A DNA stretch of 52,290 nt from the NCBI RefSeq assembly GCF_014486675.1, contig NZ_JACTAC010000016.1:1-52290 (forward strand). The letters run 5' to 3'. Made by a program: the position numbers and the translations under genes. The notes below the pieces were generated by a model. That model saw only the letters and a list, made by a program, of their open reading frames with translations, had not been told where the DNA came from and made no database searches. The DNA comes from Flavobacterium macrobrachii. Lineage in GTDB: Bacteria > Bacteroidota > Bacteroidia > Flavobacteriales > Flavobacteriaceae. Below, one piece after another: positions 19,305 to 28,291 of the stretch (its first letter is position 1; each line of letters begins with the position of its first letter).

Positions 19305-21122
19305 GTGAGAATAGAACGTATTTTTTTGATTTTGATTGCTTTCATAAGTTTTTTTTGCAAAACTTATGGTCAAGACATTACGCTTTTTCAACAATTTAAT
19401 GGTCGTTATGATTTTACTTTTATTGGAAAATCAATGAATACCGAAGAGAATAACAACACTACAAACATCGTTACAACAACTTCTTCCTCAACAAATCTGA
19501 ATTTGAATACTGAAAATACAATTGAAAAAGCCTATCTGTATTGGTCAGGAAGTGGAGATGGTGATTTTGAAGTAAAACTAAACGAAACAACAATTACTTC
19601 CGAACGACAATTTTCCTTTTCAAGAGATTTTGATGATTTTACACTCTCCTATTTTAGTGCTTTTGCAGACATTACAAATCTTATACAAACCATTGGAAAT
19701 GGAACTTACACTCTTTCTGAATTGGATATTTCCCCTTTTGAAGAAATCCATAGAGTTAGGAGAAGAACCAATTTTGCAGGTTGGGCAATTTTAATTATTT
19801 ATAAAAATGATAATTTACCAATTAATCAAATTAATGTTTACGATGGTTTGGAAGCTTTATCAGTAGATTTTGTTGGAGAAATTGACACAATTACCATCAA
19901 TTTGAACAGCTTAAATGTATTGGATGATGTTGGTTCTAAAATTGGTTTTTTGGCTTGGGAAGGTGATAGTTTGTTAGACATTGACGAGTCACTCAAAATT
20001 AATGGTGATGTGTTGAGTAACTCGCAAAATCCACCAACAAATGCTTTTAATAGCACGAATTCTTTTTCTGGTGAAAATAATTTATTCAATATGGATTTGG
20101 ATGTTTACGACATTCAAAACAACATTCAAATTGGTGATACAGAAGCCATTATTGAAATGACAACTGGTCGCGATTTTGTAATGATTAATACTATTGTAAC
20201 CAAACTGAATAATCAATCGCCCGATGCCACTATTAGCATTGATAATATTCAAAAAGAATGTAATTCCAGAGTTATTGTAGTTGATTACACTATTTATAAC
20301 TTAAACTGTACCAATTTTTTACCATCAGGAACACCAATTGCAATTTACATCAATAATGAATTTTTTGAATATTTAGAAACGACACTTCCAATCCCAATTG
20401 ACGGACAGTTTTCTGAACAAGTTACACTAGTTATTCCAGCCGATTTTCCAAATAGTTTTGAATTAAAATTTGTTGTTGATGATTTAGGAACTGGAACAGG
20501 AATTGTAAACGAATTGATAGAAGATAACAATAGTTTTACCACAACTTTTGACTTTTTTGTGCCAATAGAATTTAATCCTTTACAAGATATACTTGGTTGT
20601 AATGAAGGATTAACTCAAGGCACTTTTGATTTTTCAACCTATGAAGAATTAGTAAAAACAAATCCTAATCATACGGTTCAATTTTTTGAAAGTCAAGAAG
20701 ATGCGATGCTTCAAATTAATGAAATTTTGACAACTACAAATTATGTTGCTAACACAACTCCAAAAGAAATTTTTGTTAGAATAAACGATGATTTTTGCTT
20801 CACTACAACTTCCTTTTTTTTGAAGACAAGAAATTGTCCACCAACAGTTTACAATTACATTTCAGCAAATAATGATACTGTTAATGATACCTTTTTTATT
20901 GATGGTTTACGAGATGTATTCTTAGATTTTAAAATCGAAATTTACAACCGTTGGGGAAAATTAGTTTGGACAGGAAACCAAAATACTGAAGAATGGAATG
21001 GTTATGTCAAAGATGGTTTTTCCATAAAAAAAGCGCCAGATGGAACTTATTTCTATTTAATTTTCCTAAATGATATTGATTATCCTGAACCTTTGAAAGG
21101 ATATTTGTATATCAATCAATGA
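19305..21122 (+). CDS. Secreted protein with type IX type B sorting domain (GTG start)
   Basis: The 605-aa protein has a signal peptide ending at CKTYGQ (about residue 23). A long beta-rich region with AYLYWSGSGDGD and WAILIIYKND (about 75-160) resembles the N-terminal module found in large gliding-associated surface proteins. The C-terminal ~80 residues match the gliding-motility/T9SS type B signal: NDTFFIDGL, FKIEIYNRWGKLVW, EWNG, PDGTYFYLI, ending GYLYINQ. It should cross the outer membrane by the type IX system and, as in SprB-like proteins, partner with a PorP/SprF-like protein. No such gene is adjacent. The only usable start is GTG 19305; ATG 19303 is followed at once by a stop. Confidence 0.82.
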   Translation: MRIERIFLILIAFISFFCKTYGQDITLFQQFNGRYDFTFIGKSMNTEENNNTTNIVTTTSSSTNLNLNTENTIEKAYLYWSGSGDGDFEVKLNETTITSERQFSFSRDFDDFTLSYFSAFADITNLIQTIGNGTYTLSELDISPFEEIHRVRRRTNFAGWAILIIYKNDNLPINQINVYDGLEALSVDFVGEIDTITINLNSLNVLDDVGSKIGFLAWEGDSLLDIDESLKINGDVLSNSQNPPTNAFNSTNSFSGENNLFNMDLDVYDIQNNIQIGDTEAIIEMTTGRDFVMINTIVTKLNNQSPDATISIDNIQKECNSRVIVVDYTIYNLNCTNFLPSGTPIAIYINNEFFEYLETTLPIPIDGQFSEQVTLVIPADFPNSFELKFVVDDLGTGTGIVNELIEDNNSFTTTFDFFVPIEFNPLQDILGCNEGLTQGTFDFSTYEELVKTNPNHTVQFFESQEDAMLQINEILTTTNYVANTTPKEIFVRINDDFCFTTTSFFLKTRNCPPTVYNYISANNDTVNDTFFIDGLRDVFLDFKIEIYNRWGKLVWTGNQNTEEWNGYVKDGFSIKKAPDGTYFYLIFLNDIDYPEPLKGYLYINQ

Positions 21123-21132
21123 CAAAAAAACA

Positions 21133-21178
21133 TTAAGAAATTAAGTTTCATTAAGTAATAACTCTTAATTTTTCTTAA
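21133..21178. terminator. Probable bidirectional terminator between convergent genes
   Basis: TTAAGAAATTAAG (21133-21145) pairs imperfectly with CTTAATTTTTCTTAA (21164-21178). The element lies between the convergent 605-aa gene and the RDD gene and is A/T-rich on both sides. Confidence 0.45.
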
Positions 21179-21225
21179 CTTCTCAATTGTTGAAACTATT
21201 TCTAAAATGATTATTCTCAACCAAA

Positions 21226-21969
21226 CTACATATTACGAGTGTAATAATTGTAGTCTTTCAAAATCGTTTGAATAAATTCCCTTGTATTTCCCATTTCGTT
21301 TTTAATACCGGTAACTTCCTCAATTTTAGCTGTTAATTTATTTAAAACAACAAAATCAGACGTTTTTGCTGCAGTAGTAAATGTTTCTTTAATAATTCGA
21401 ACATCGTTATCCGAAAGCTTTATGACCAATGGAAATCTTGGCTGATAAACATCTTCAATTTCTTCTAAAATAGTACTGTTGATGGAAATTTTACTCTTCA
21501 AAGTAATCACTGCCGTTCCAGCCGAAATATCACCTAAACGTTGTGTGTTTTTATTCACAACCATAGCAATCAAACCAACAACTCCGCTACTAATCGAAAT
21601 ATCAATCACTCGAAACAACCATCGAATTAAATAATCGCCAAAAGATGCTTGGTAACCATCCAGTTTCACCACTCTAATTTTTAACAATTTTTTTCCAAAA
21701 GTTTGTCCTTCAAATACTAATTCTAAAACCAACGAATAAACAACAATTGGTAAATAAAACAGCATATAAATTGCCATTTGCGACCAACGATCGAGCTGAT
21801 TAATGAGTAAATTGAGGTTTAAATAATAAAAGAAAATGTAAAAAACGGTAATTCCGTATGCTATTTTTATCAGTAAATCAATTAGATACGCACCAATTCG
21901 TTCACCAACCGATGCAGCTGTAAAACTTATCGTAACATTTTGCGTTGTATTTATTGCTAGTTGTGACAT
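21226..21969 (-). CDS. RDD family membrane protein
   Basis: The 247-aa protein has an RDD domain. GERIGAYLIDLLIKI (about 22-36), two membrane segments, then FEGQTFGKKLLKIRVVKLDG (about 95-114) and the LIRWLFRVIDISI helix. The last ~80 residues are soluble (helical, DVRIIKETFTTAAKTSDFVVLNKLTAKIEE). RDD proteins are predicted small-molecule or ion transporters/chaperones of the inner membrane. I start at MSQLAINTTQ (21969) rather than 12 residues upstream, since that ATG would overlap the divergent gene. Its start is only 20 bp from the divergent SpoIIM-like gene and it belongs functionally with that operon. Confidence 0.85.
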   Translation of the reverse strand: MSQLAINTTQNVTISFTAASVGERIGAYLIDLLIKIAYGITVFYIFFYYLNLNLLINQLDRWSQMAIYMLFYLPIVVYSLVLELVFEGQTFGKKLLKIRVVKLDGYQASFGDYLIRWLFRVIDISISSGVVGLIAMVVNKNTQRLGDISAGTAVITLKSKISINSTILEEIEDVYQPRFPLVIKLSDNDVRIIKETFTTAAKTSDFVVLNKLTAKIEEVTGIKNEMGNTREFIQTILKDYNYYTRNM

Positions 21970-21989
21970 AATTTTTATATTAGCAATCC

Positions 21990-22952
21990 ATGAGAGAAGT
22001 TGCATTCATAAAACAAAATAAAGAAAAATGGCTTGATTTTGAGCAAGCAATTTTTGGTAAATCTATAAAAAATCCTGATGAAATGGCAAGTTTGTACATA
22101 CATTTGGTAAATGATTTGTCTTATGCGCAAACGTATTATCCAAAAAGTAAAACCGTAGTTTACCTAAACTATTTGGCTTCACAGATTTATCAAAAAATTT
22201 ATAAAACCAAACGAGAAGAAAAAAATCGCTTCATTTATTTCTATAAAACCGAAGTTCCATTGTTGGTTTATCAATACAAACGTTATTTATTATATGCTTT
22301 TGTTTTGTTTTTTGCTTGTGTTGGAATTGGTGTTGTTTCTGCAAAATATGATGACAACTTTGTTCGATTAATTCTTGGTGACTATTATGTCAACATGACT
22401 TTGGACAATATTAAAGACGGAAATCCAGTTGCAGTGTATAAGTCAGGAAGCAATTGGGGTGGATTTATCGCCATTACTTTAAACAATCTTTTCGTTGGTT
22501 TGAAATGCTATATCTATGGAATTTTTGGCGGAATTGGTACGTTTTGGGTATTAATTCAAAACTGTATTATGCTCGGTTCGTTCCAATATTTCTTCTATCA
22601 ACAAGGTGTTTTTTGGGAAAGCGTTCAAGGCATTTGGATTCACGGTTCAATGGAAATTTTTGCAATGGTTGTCGAAGCAGGTTGTGGATTTATTCTTGGT
22701 GCTTCTATCCTATTTCCTAGAACTTTTTCGCGATTGAATTCCTTTAAAATTGGATTTAAAGACAGTTTAAAAATATTTCTCGGAACAGTTCCGTTTACTA
22801 TTGCAGCCGGAATTCTAGAAGGTTTTGTAACACGTTATTCGCTTGAAATGCCGAATTGGTTGAATGTTTTCATCATTTTAAGCACATTGTCTTTTATATC
22901 ATTTTACTTTTTAATTTACCCAACCATTGTTCATAAAAAACTAAACAAATAA
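21990..22952 (+). CDS. SpoIIM-like (DUF95) membrane protein
   Basis: The 320-aa inner-membrane protein belongs to the stage II sporulation protein M family. REVAFIKQNKEKWLDFEQAI at the N-terminus is a soluble helical region, and five or six helices follow (about 100-120, 160-195, 205-235, 255-280, 290-315). The conserved WIHGSMEIFAMVVEAGCGF motif (about 215-235) contains polar residues inside a helix. Bacteroidota do not sporulate. This family is usually found next to RDD, MoxR and DUF58 genes, as here, and probably works in envelope assembly or transport. It starts a plus-strand operon running to 28287, with 2-nt spacing to the next gene. Confidence 0.85.
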   Translation: MREVAFIKQNKEKWLDFEQAIFGKSIKNPDEMASLYIHLVNDLSYAQTYYPKSKTVVYLNYLASQIYQKIYKTKREEKNRFIYFYKTEVPLLVYQYKRYLLYAFVLFFACVGIGVVSAKYDDNFVRLILGDYYVNMTLDNIKDGNPVAVYKSGSNWGGFIAITLNNLFVGLKCYIYGIFGGIGTFWVLIQNCIMLGSFQYFFYQQGVFWESVQGIWIHGSMEIFAMVVEAGCGFILGASILFPRTFSRLNSFKIGFKDSLKIFLGTVPFTIAAGILEGFVTRYSLEMPNWLNVFIILSTLSFISFYFLIYPTIVHKKLNK

Positions 22953-22954
22953 CT

Positions 22955-23890
22955 ATGTTTCAATTATTTAAAAACAGAGATTTCGGCGATTACATCAGCG
23001 ATACTTTTGGTTTTTTCAGACAAACTGGAAAGCATTTCATGAAAATTTACTTCACCATCAATGGTATTCCGTTGATGATTATGTTGGTGTTGTCCTATTT
23101 TCTATTTCAAGTCTATTTTGATTTACTTAAAACCAGCATGAGCGGACAAGATTTTAGCGGTTTTGAAAATTCGATGACTGAAAATTTCCCATTTATCGTT
23201 ATTTTGGCAATTTTACTATTTCTGTTTTTGATTTTTATGTCAATGTTAAGCTATACTGTTCCAGTAATTTACCTCGATTTATACGACAAGAAAAAAGGAA
23301 ACAATTTTAGTGTTGGCGATGTAGTTTCTGCTTTGAAATCTAATTTTGCCAAAATGCTAATCTTCTTTATCGCATCGCTTTTTGTCATTACTCCTATTTT
23401 AATTATCGTTTTTATACTCTTATTTTTATTGGTATTTATTATCATTGGAATTCCTTTATTATTGTTTGCAATCCCAACTGCATTTAGCTGGATAGCTTTG
23501 AGTTACTACGAATATATCAACTTTGACAAAGGTTATTTCGAAGCACTTTCGGATGGATTTTCCAAAATGAAATCACAATATTTCCCAATTGTTGGTTCGC
23601 TGATGTTGATGTACATTATCATTCAAGTTACAATGACTGTTTTTACTATGATACCCTACGCATTTGGAATGGTTTCAATGGTTACTTCTTTGGAACAAAA
23701 TCCCGGAAGTACCGAAGGATTGGCAACTTTTGGAATTATGATGGCAATTATAATGGTAATTACAATCTTGATGAGTTATATATTGAATAATTTGATGCTA
23801 ATCAATCAAGGTTTGGCACATTACAGCCGAAGAGAAAACGACGAAAACATTATTGCTCAAGACTCAATTGATTTAATTGGACGTGAATAA
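22955..23890 (+). CDS. Polytopic membrane protein of the MoxR/DUF58 operon
   Basis: The 311-aa protein has a short cytoplasmic N-terminus (MFQLFKNRDFGDYISDTFGF) and about six strongly hydrophobic helices, including an almost pure I/L/V/F stretch near 145-180. I do not recognise a catalytic motif. Its FRQTGKHF amphipathic helix before the first membrane segment is typical of 'DUF975/glycerophosphoryl diester phosphodiesterase-membrane-domain' type proteins, but I would not go further than 'membrane component'. It starts 2 nt after the SpoIIM-like gene and overlaps the DUF4129 gene at its 3' end. Confidence 0.7.
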   Translation: MFQLFKNRDFGDYISDTFGFFRQTGKHFMKIYFTINGIPLMIMLVLSYFLFQVYFDLLKTSMSGQDFSGFENSMTENFPFIVILAILLFLFLIFMSMLSYTVPVIYLDLYDKKKGNNFSVGDVVSALKSNFAKMLIFFIASLFVITPILIIVFILLFLLVFIIIGIPLLLFAIPTAFSWIALSYYEYINFDKGYFEALSDGFSKMKSQYFPIVGSLMLMYIIIQVTMTVFTMIPYAFGMVSMVTSLEQNPGSTEGLATFGIMMAIIMVITILMSYILNNLMLINQGLAHYSRRENDENIIAQDSIDLIGRE

Positions 23891-24644
23891 ATTCATAGTA
23901 CTTTTTTGGTTATTATTTTCTGTTTCCGTTTGGTCACAGGATTCTTTGGCTGTTGCCAAAAAAGATTCTGTGGTTTTTAGCGAAAAAGACATCATCGTTG
24001 ATACCAATTCTGAAGTTTCACAACCCAAATTCGAAACCAATTTCAAAGAAAAATATAAGTCTTCCGAATTTCAATACCAAGCAAAAATCACCGAAAAATC
24101 GCTTTGGGACAAATTTAAAGAATGGTTGGCCTATTGGTTCAAAAAGATTTTTGGGCTTTCCAATATGAATGTTTCTGAAAAGTATGTAGAATATACGCTG
24201 AAAACATTGGCAGTTTTGATTGTTTGCTACGTTATTTATATGATAACCAAACTAATTTTAAACAAAGAAGGTCAATGGATTTTTGGAAAATCAACCACCA
24301 AAAAGATTTATACTGACGAAGAAATCGAAAAAAATCTAACGCGAATTGATTTTGAAAAACTAATCAAAGAAACATTAACCGACGGAAATCATCGTTTGGC
24401 TATTCGCTATTATTATTTGTTCGTTTTAAAACGGCTTTCCGAAAAAGAAATCATCGAATGGAATACCGAAAAAACCAATACCGATTATTTATACGAAATA
24501 AAATCAGCCGATTTAAAAACTGATTTTCAATACCTTTCTTATTTGTACAACTACATTTGGTATGGCGAATTTGAAATGACCGAAGAAAGCTTTTTACAAG
24601 CTAAAAATGCCTTTGAAAAAACCCTTCAATCACTGAAAAAATGA
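23883..24644 (+). CDS. DUF4129 domain protein (GTG start)
   Basis: The 253-aa protein has a hydrophobic signal sequence (MNKFIVLFWLLFSVSVWSQ), a variable linker and a single central membrane helix (about residues 103-122). The cytoplasmic C-terminal domain of the DUF4129 type contains LIKETLTDGNHRLAIRYYYL and LSYLYNYIWYGEF, the conserved helices of the family. The start is ambiguous: TTG 23877 or GTG 23883. I chose GTG because it gives a canonical signal-peptide N-terminus and an 8-bp overlap with the preceding stop. The 3' end overlaps the next gene by ATGA, so translational coupling is likely through this operon. Confidence 0.75.
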   Translation: MNKFIVLFWLLFSVSVWSQDSLAVAKKDSVVFSEKDIIVDTNSEVSQPKFETNFKEKYKSSEFQYQAKITEKSLWDKFKEWLAYWFKKIFGLSNMNVSEKYVEYTLKTLAVLIVCYVIYMITKLILNKEGQWIFGKSTTKKIYTDEEIEKNLTRIDFEKLIKETLTDGNHRLAIRYYYLFVLKRLSEKEIIEWNTEKTNTDYLYEIKSADLKTDFQYLSYLYNYIWYGEFEMTEESFLQAKNAFEKTLQSLKK

Positions 24645-25843
24645 GCAGAACATTAAAAATATATGTTTTCTTTTTGTTGCTACTGATTGTTGGCGTAATT
24701 TATATTGATGCCGTTCGACCAAAACCAGTCGATTGGTCGCCGAGTTATTTATTGAAAGATAAAATTCCGTTTGGATTGTATGTTTTTAACGAAGAATACA
24801 AAACACTATTAAAAGACCGCAAGGTCGAAAAAGTTAGCCAAACGTTTTACGAAGCATTTGAACCTAATTATTATGATGACGATACCTTAAATGTTTACGC
24901 TAAAAAAGGAACAATTCTCAATATTTGTGACGAATATGTAATTGATGAACAATCAACTCAAGAAATTTTAACCTACGTTGCCGAAGGAAATAATGCGTTT
25001 TTAAGTGTTGAAAAATTGCCTCAAACGCTAATCGATACTTTAAAATTGGAATTAGATGCAAAACCAAATTTCACGAAAGAAACTCAGGTTTGGTTATCTA
25101 ATTCAACTTTAGGAAATAAAAAATATACTTTAAACAAAGGCGATAATCCTTTGGCATTCTCAAAAATCGACACACTTAAAACTACCGTTTTAGGTTATCA
25201 AGGAAGTGAAAAAGAAAAACAAATCAACTTTATCAAAACACCTTTTGGTAACGGATTTTTCTACATTCATTTGCAACCTGTTGCGTTTACCAACTATCAT
25301 TTGATTAAAGATAACAATGCGGAATATGCCGAAAAAGTATTGTCCTATTTACCAAAAGATGATGTTTATTGGTTAGTCAAAGACCAATCGAGTTTGATAC
25401 AATCCTATTCGCCAATGCGTTATATTTTGAGCCAACCAGCATTAAAATGGGCTTGGTATATTTTCTTAATTGGAATTGTAATTTTCATGATTTTCAACGC
25501 TAAAAGGAGACAACGCGTCATTCCAGTTATAAAACCATTGCCAAATACAACCGTTGATTTTACCAAAACCATCGGAAATTTATACTATCAAGAAGGAAAT
25601 CATCAAAATATAATTGACAAAAAAATTATTTATTTCCTCGAAAGAGTTCGAAACGAATATTTGATGGATACATCAAATTTGGATGAAAATTTCATTAAAA
25701 AATTACAATTAAAAACAGGTAAAGACCTAAAAGATATTGAACACTTGGTATATTTGATAAATTATCAGCGACGAAGCTACAATCAAAGTATCGAAAGTGA
25801 TTTAATCGAAATCAATAATGCAATAGAAAAAATCATCAACTAA
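24641..25843 (+). CDS. DUF4350 domain membrane-anchored protein
   Basis: The 400-aa protein has an N-terminal anchor (about 7-24) and an extracytoplasmic domain of DUF4350 type (about 25-265, glutamine-amidotransferase-like fold: GTILNICDEYVIDEQSTQEI, then GFFYIHLQP). A second membrane helix (WYIFLIGIVIFMIFNAKRRQ, about 278-297) precedes a cytoplasmic C-terminal helical domain (TIGNLYYQEGNHQNIIDKKI). DUF4350 proteins occur almost always between a DUF4129 and a MoxR gene, as here. The start overlaps the previous stop (ATGA) and the stop shares one base with the next ATG (TAATG), indicating tight coupling. Biochemical function is unknown. Confidence 0.8.
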   Translation: MSRTLKIYVFFLLLLIVGVIYIDAVRPKPVDWSPSYLLKDKIPFGLYVFNEEYKTLLKDRKVEKVSQTFYEAFEPNYYDDDTLNVYAKKGTILNICDEYVIDEQSTQEILTYVAEGNNAFLSVEKLPQTLIDTLKLELDAKPNFTKETQVWLSNSTLGNKKYTLNKGDNPLAFSKIDTLKTTVLGYQGSEKEKQINFIKTPFGNGFFYIHLQPVAFTNYHLIKDNNAEYAEKVLSYLPKDDVYWLVKDQSSLIQSYSPMRYILSQPALKWAWYIFLIGIVIFMIFNAKRRQRVIPVIKPLPNTTVDFTKTIGNLYYQEGNHQNIIDKKIIYFLERVRNEYLMDTSNLDENFIKKLQLKTGKDLKDIEHLVYLINYQRRSYNQSIESDLIEINNAIEKIIN

Positions 25844-26856
25844 TGGAAAATAGTGAAAACATAGAAAATATCGAAAGCAACGAAAATTTAAATTTTCAAT
25901 CTCGACTAAACCTTGAACCGCTTCGCGAAAGTATTGACAAAATAAAAGCCGAAATGGAAACCGTAATCGTTGGTCAACACAAAATGATTGACCAATTGTT
26001 AGTGGCAATTTTAGCCAATGGACACGTTTTAATTGAAGGCGTTCCAGGTGTTGCAAAAACCATGACTTCAAAGATTATTGCCAAAACACTTTCGGTTGGT
26101 TTCAGCCGAATTCAATTTACGCCCGATTTGATGCCTTCGGATATTTTGGGAACTTCGGTTTTCGACTTAAAAAAATCAGAATTTGAATTCAAAAAAGGAC
26201 CGATTTTTTCCAATTTAATTCTAATTGACGAAATCAATCGTGCGCCAGCAAAAACGCAAGCAGCATTGTTTGAAGTAATGGAAGAACGTCAAATCACTAT
26301 CGATGGACATTCATTTCAATTGGACAAACCGTTCATTGTTTTGGCTACGCAAAATCCAATCGAGCAAGAAGGAACGTATCGTTTACCAGAAGCGCAATTG
26401 GATCGTTTTATTTTCAAAATCAACATTGATTATCCAAAATTAGACGAAGAAATTAGCATCATTCAACGTGAACATACGCTTCAAAATACTGGAAAATTAG
26501 AACACATCAAAGCAGTACTTTCTGCTTCGGATATTATGAACTATCAAGCTTTGGTAAAACAAATTATTGTAGAACCAAACCTGCTGGAATACATTGCAAA
26601 ATTGGTTGTAAACACTCGTGAAAATGCGTTTTTATATCTTGGTGCTTCGCCAAGAGCTTCGATTGCTATTTTGAATGCTGCCAAAGGTTTTGCCGCCATT
26701 CGCGGTCGTGATTTTGTTACGCCAGAAGACATAAAAGAAGCGGCAATTCCAGTTTTACAACACAGAGTTATCGTAACTCCAGAACGCGAAATGGAAGGTT
26801 TAACTAGCGTTGAAATCATCAAACAAATTATAGAAAGTATTGAAATTCCGAGATAG
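25843..26856 (+). CDS. MoxR-family AAA+ ATPase
   Basis: The 337-aa cytoplasmic AAA+ ATPase belongs to the MoxR family. Walker A is GVPGVAKT near residue 66, Walker B LILIDEINRAP near 126, sensor 1 in LATQNPIEQEGTYRLPEAQL (about 166-185), and the arginine/sensor 2 region is LGASPRASIAIL near 267. MoxR proteins are chaperones that remodel or insert metal cofactors into partners, typically a vWA-domain protein. The partner here should be the DUF58 protein encoded next. The start overlaps the upstream stop by one base. A long inverted GTTRTCR repeat separates it from the DUF58 gene. Confidence 0.92.
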   Translation: MENSENIENIESNENLNFQSRLNLEPLRESIDKIKAEMETVIVGQHKMIDQLLVAILANGHVLIEGVPGVAKTMTSKIIAKTLSVGFSRIQFTPDLMPSDILGTSVFDLKKSEFEFKKGPIFSNLILIDEINRAPAKTQAALFEVMEERQITIDGHSFQLDKPFIVLATQNPIEQEGTYRLPEAQLDRFIFKINIDYPKLDEEISIIQREHTLQNTGKLEHIKAVLSASDIMNYQALVKQIIVEPNLLEYIAKLVVNTRENAFLYLGASPRASIAILNAAKGFAAIRGRDFVTPEDIKEAAIPVLQHRVIVTPEREMEGLTSVEIIKQIIESIEIPR

Positions 26857-26864
26857 TTAAAAAA

Positions 26865-26948
26865 GTTGTCGGTTATCAGTTGTCAGTTACCAAAAATAAT
26901 TAGAGCTGATAACCAACAACCGATAACCGATAACTGAAAACCGACAAC
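26865..26948. repeat. Inverted-arm heptamer array (GTTRTCR), copy 1
   Basis: The left arm 26865-26892 is four 7-bp units: GTTGTCG, GTTATCA, GTTGTCA, GTTACCA. After a 14-nt centre, the right arm 26907-26948 is six 7-bp units in opposite orientation (TGATAAC, CAACAAC, CGATAAC, CGATAAC, TGAAAAC, CGACAAC). The arms can pair as a long imperfect hairpin. The array fills the gap between the MoxR stop and the DUF58 ATG, ending 7 nt before that ATG. Confidence 0.9.
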
Positions 26949-26955
26949 AACAAAA

Positions 26956-28287
26956 ATGAACTTCTTCAAAAAACTATATATCAACAACTTCTTTTTCTAC
27001 TTGCTAATTGGCATTGTAGCTTTGTTTTGTTTGGCGTTTATGTTTCCATCGCTTTACAACGCAACTTGGTATATTTTGCTTGGAATAATGGTGTTTTTTG
27101 TTTTGGATGTTATCATTCTTTTCAGTTCCAAAAACGGAGTTGATGCCGATAGAACAATGCCCGAAAAATTGTCGAATGGCGATGAAAACCCTATAGTTTT
27201 AACACTAAAAAACTTTTATACTTTCCCGATTAACGTTAAAATTATTGACGAAATTCCAGAACAGTTTCAAGAACGAAATTTTGAACTAAAACGCAAAATA
27301 AAAACCGCTTCGCAAGATGAGTTTCAATACTATTTACGACCAACACAACGTGGCGAATATCGTTTTGGAAGTTTGAATGTATATGTTTCTTCGCCTTTGA
27401 AATTGATTTCTAAACGCTATAAATTTTGTTCAGATGTAATGGTACCGACGTATCCATCATACATTCAATTGAGAAAATACGATTTGATTGCGTTTTCGAA
27501 TAATCTATTCCAATATGGTGTGAAAAAAATTCGCCGAATTGGTCATACTATGGAATTTGAACAAATCAAAGAATACGTTCCTGGCGATGACATCAGAACC
27601 TTGAATTGGAAAGCTACAGCTAAGAAAAACAGCTTGATGGTTAATCAATTTCAAGACGAAAAATCGCAAAATATTTATATGGTTATCGACAAAGGCAGAA
27701 CAATGAAAATGCCTTTCAACGGAATGAGTTTGTTGGATTATGCTATCAATGCAACGCTGGTAATGTCGAATGTTATTCTGAAAAAGCAAGACAAAGCTGG
27801 AATGTTTTCGTTTTCAAAAAAAGTAGATAATCGTGTCGTGGCCGAAAAACGAACGTCGCAAATGCAAAAAATTCTCGAAAATCTGTACAACGTAAAAACC
27901 GATTTTTTCGAAAGCGATTATTCCCGATTGTATGCCGATATTAAGAAAAACATCAACCAACGAAGTTTGATTATTTTATACACCAATTTTGAAACGCTAG
28001 ATGGATTGCATCGTCAAATGCCTTATTTGAAAGGAATTGCCAAAAGTCATTTATTAGTAGTTGTCTTTTTTCAAAATACGGAATTGTATCAAATCACCAA
28101 TAAAAAAACCGAAACAATCCAAGAAGTTTATGATAAAGTAATTGCTGAAAAATTCATTTTTGAGAAAAAACTAATCGTTACCGAACTCAAAAAATATGGT
28201 ATTCATTCGGTGTTAACCCAACCGGAAAACTTGACTTTGGATACCATTAATAAATATTTGGAAATTAAAGCGAGAGGAATTTTATAA
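26956..28287 (+). CDS. DUF58 domain protein (MoxR partner)
   Basis: The 443-aa protein has two membrane helices at the N-terminus (about 10-30 and 36-55), a beta-rich extracytoplasmic-like region and the DUF58 signature DDIRTLNWKATAKKNSLMVN (about 212-231). A vWA-like domain follows with the metal-site motif VIDKGRTM near 241, where the classical MIDAS DxSxS is replaced by DKGRTM. It is the expected client of the MoxR ATPase. Proposed roles of such pairs are envelope stress tolerance and assembly; experiments are scarce. Unlike the rest of the operon it is separated from moxR by 99 bp of repeat and is followed by a second copy of that repeat. Confidence 0.88.
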   Translation: MNFFKKLYINNFFFYLLIGIVALFCLAFMFPSLYNATWYILLGIMVFFVLDVIILFSSKNGVDADRTMPEKLSNGDENPIVLTLKNFYTFPINVKIIDEIPEQFQERNFELKRKIKTASQDEFQYYLRPTQRGEYRFGSLNVYVSSPLKLISKRYKFCSDVMVPTYPSYIQLRKYDLIAFSNNLFQYGVKKIRRIGHTMEFEQIKEYVPGDDIRTLNWKATAKKNSLMVNQFQDEKSQNIYMVIDKGRTMKMPFNGMSLLDYAINATLVMSNVILKKQDKAGMFSFSKKVDNRVVAEKRTSQMQKILENLYNVKTDFFESDYSRLYADIKKNINQRSLIILYTNFETLDGLHRQMPYLKGIAKSHLLVVVFFQNTELYQITNKKTETIQEVYDKVIAEKFIFEKKLIVTELKKYGIHSVLTQPENLTLDTINKYLEIKARGIL

Positions 28288-28291
28288 TAAA

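Noticed and set aside
21990..22952. A true sporulation role for the SpoIIM-like protein
   Set aside because: No other sporulation gene is present and the organism is a Gram-negative type; the family name is historical.
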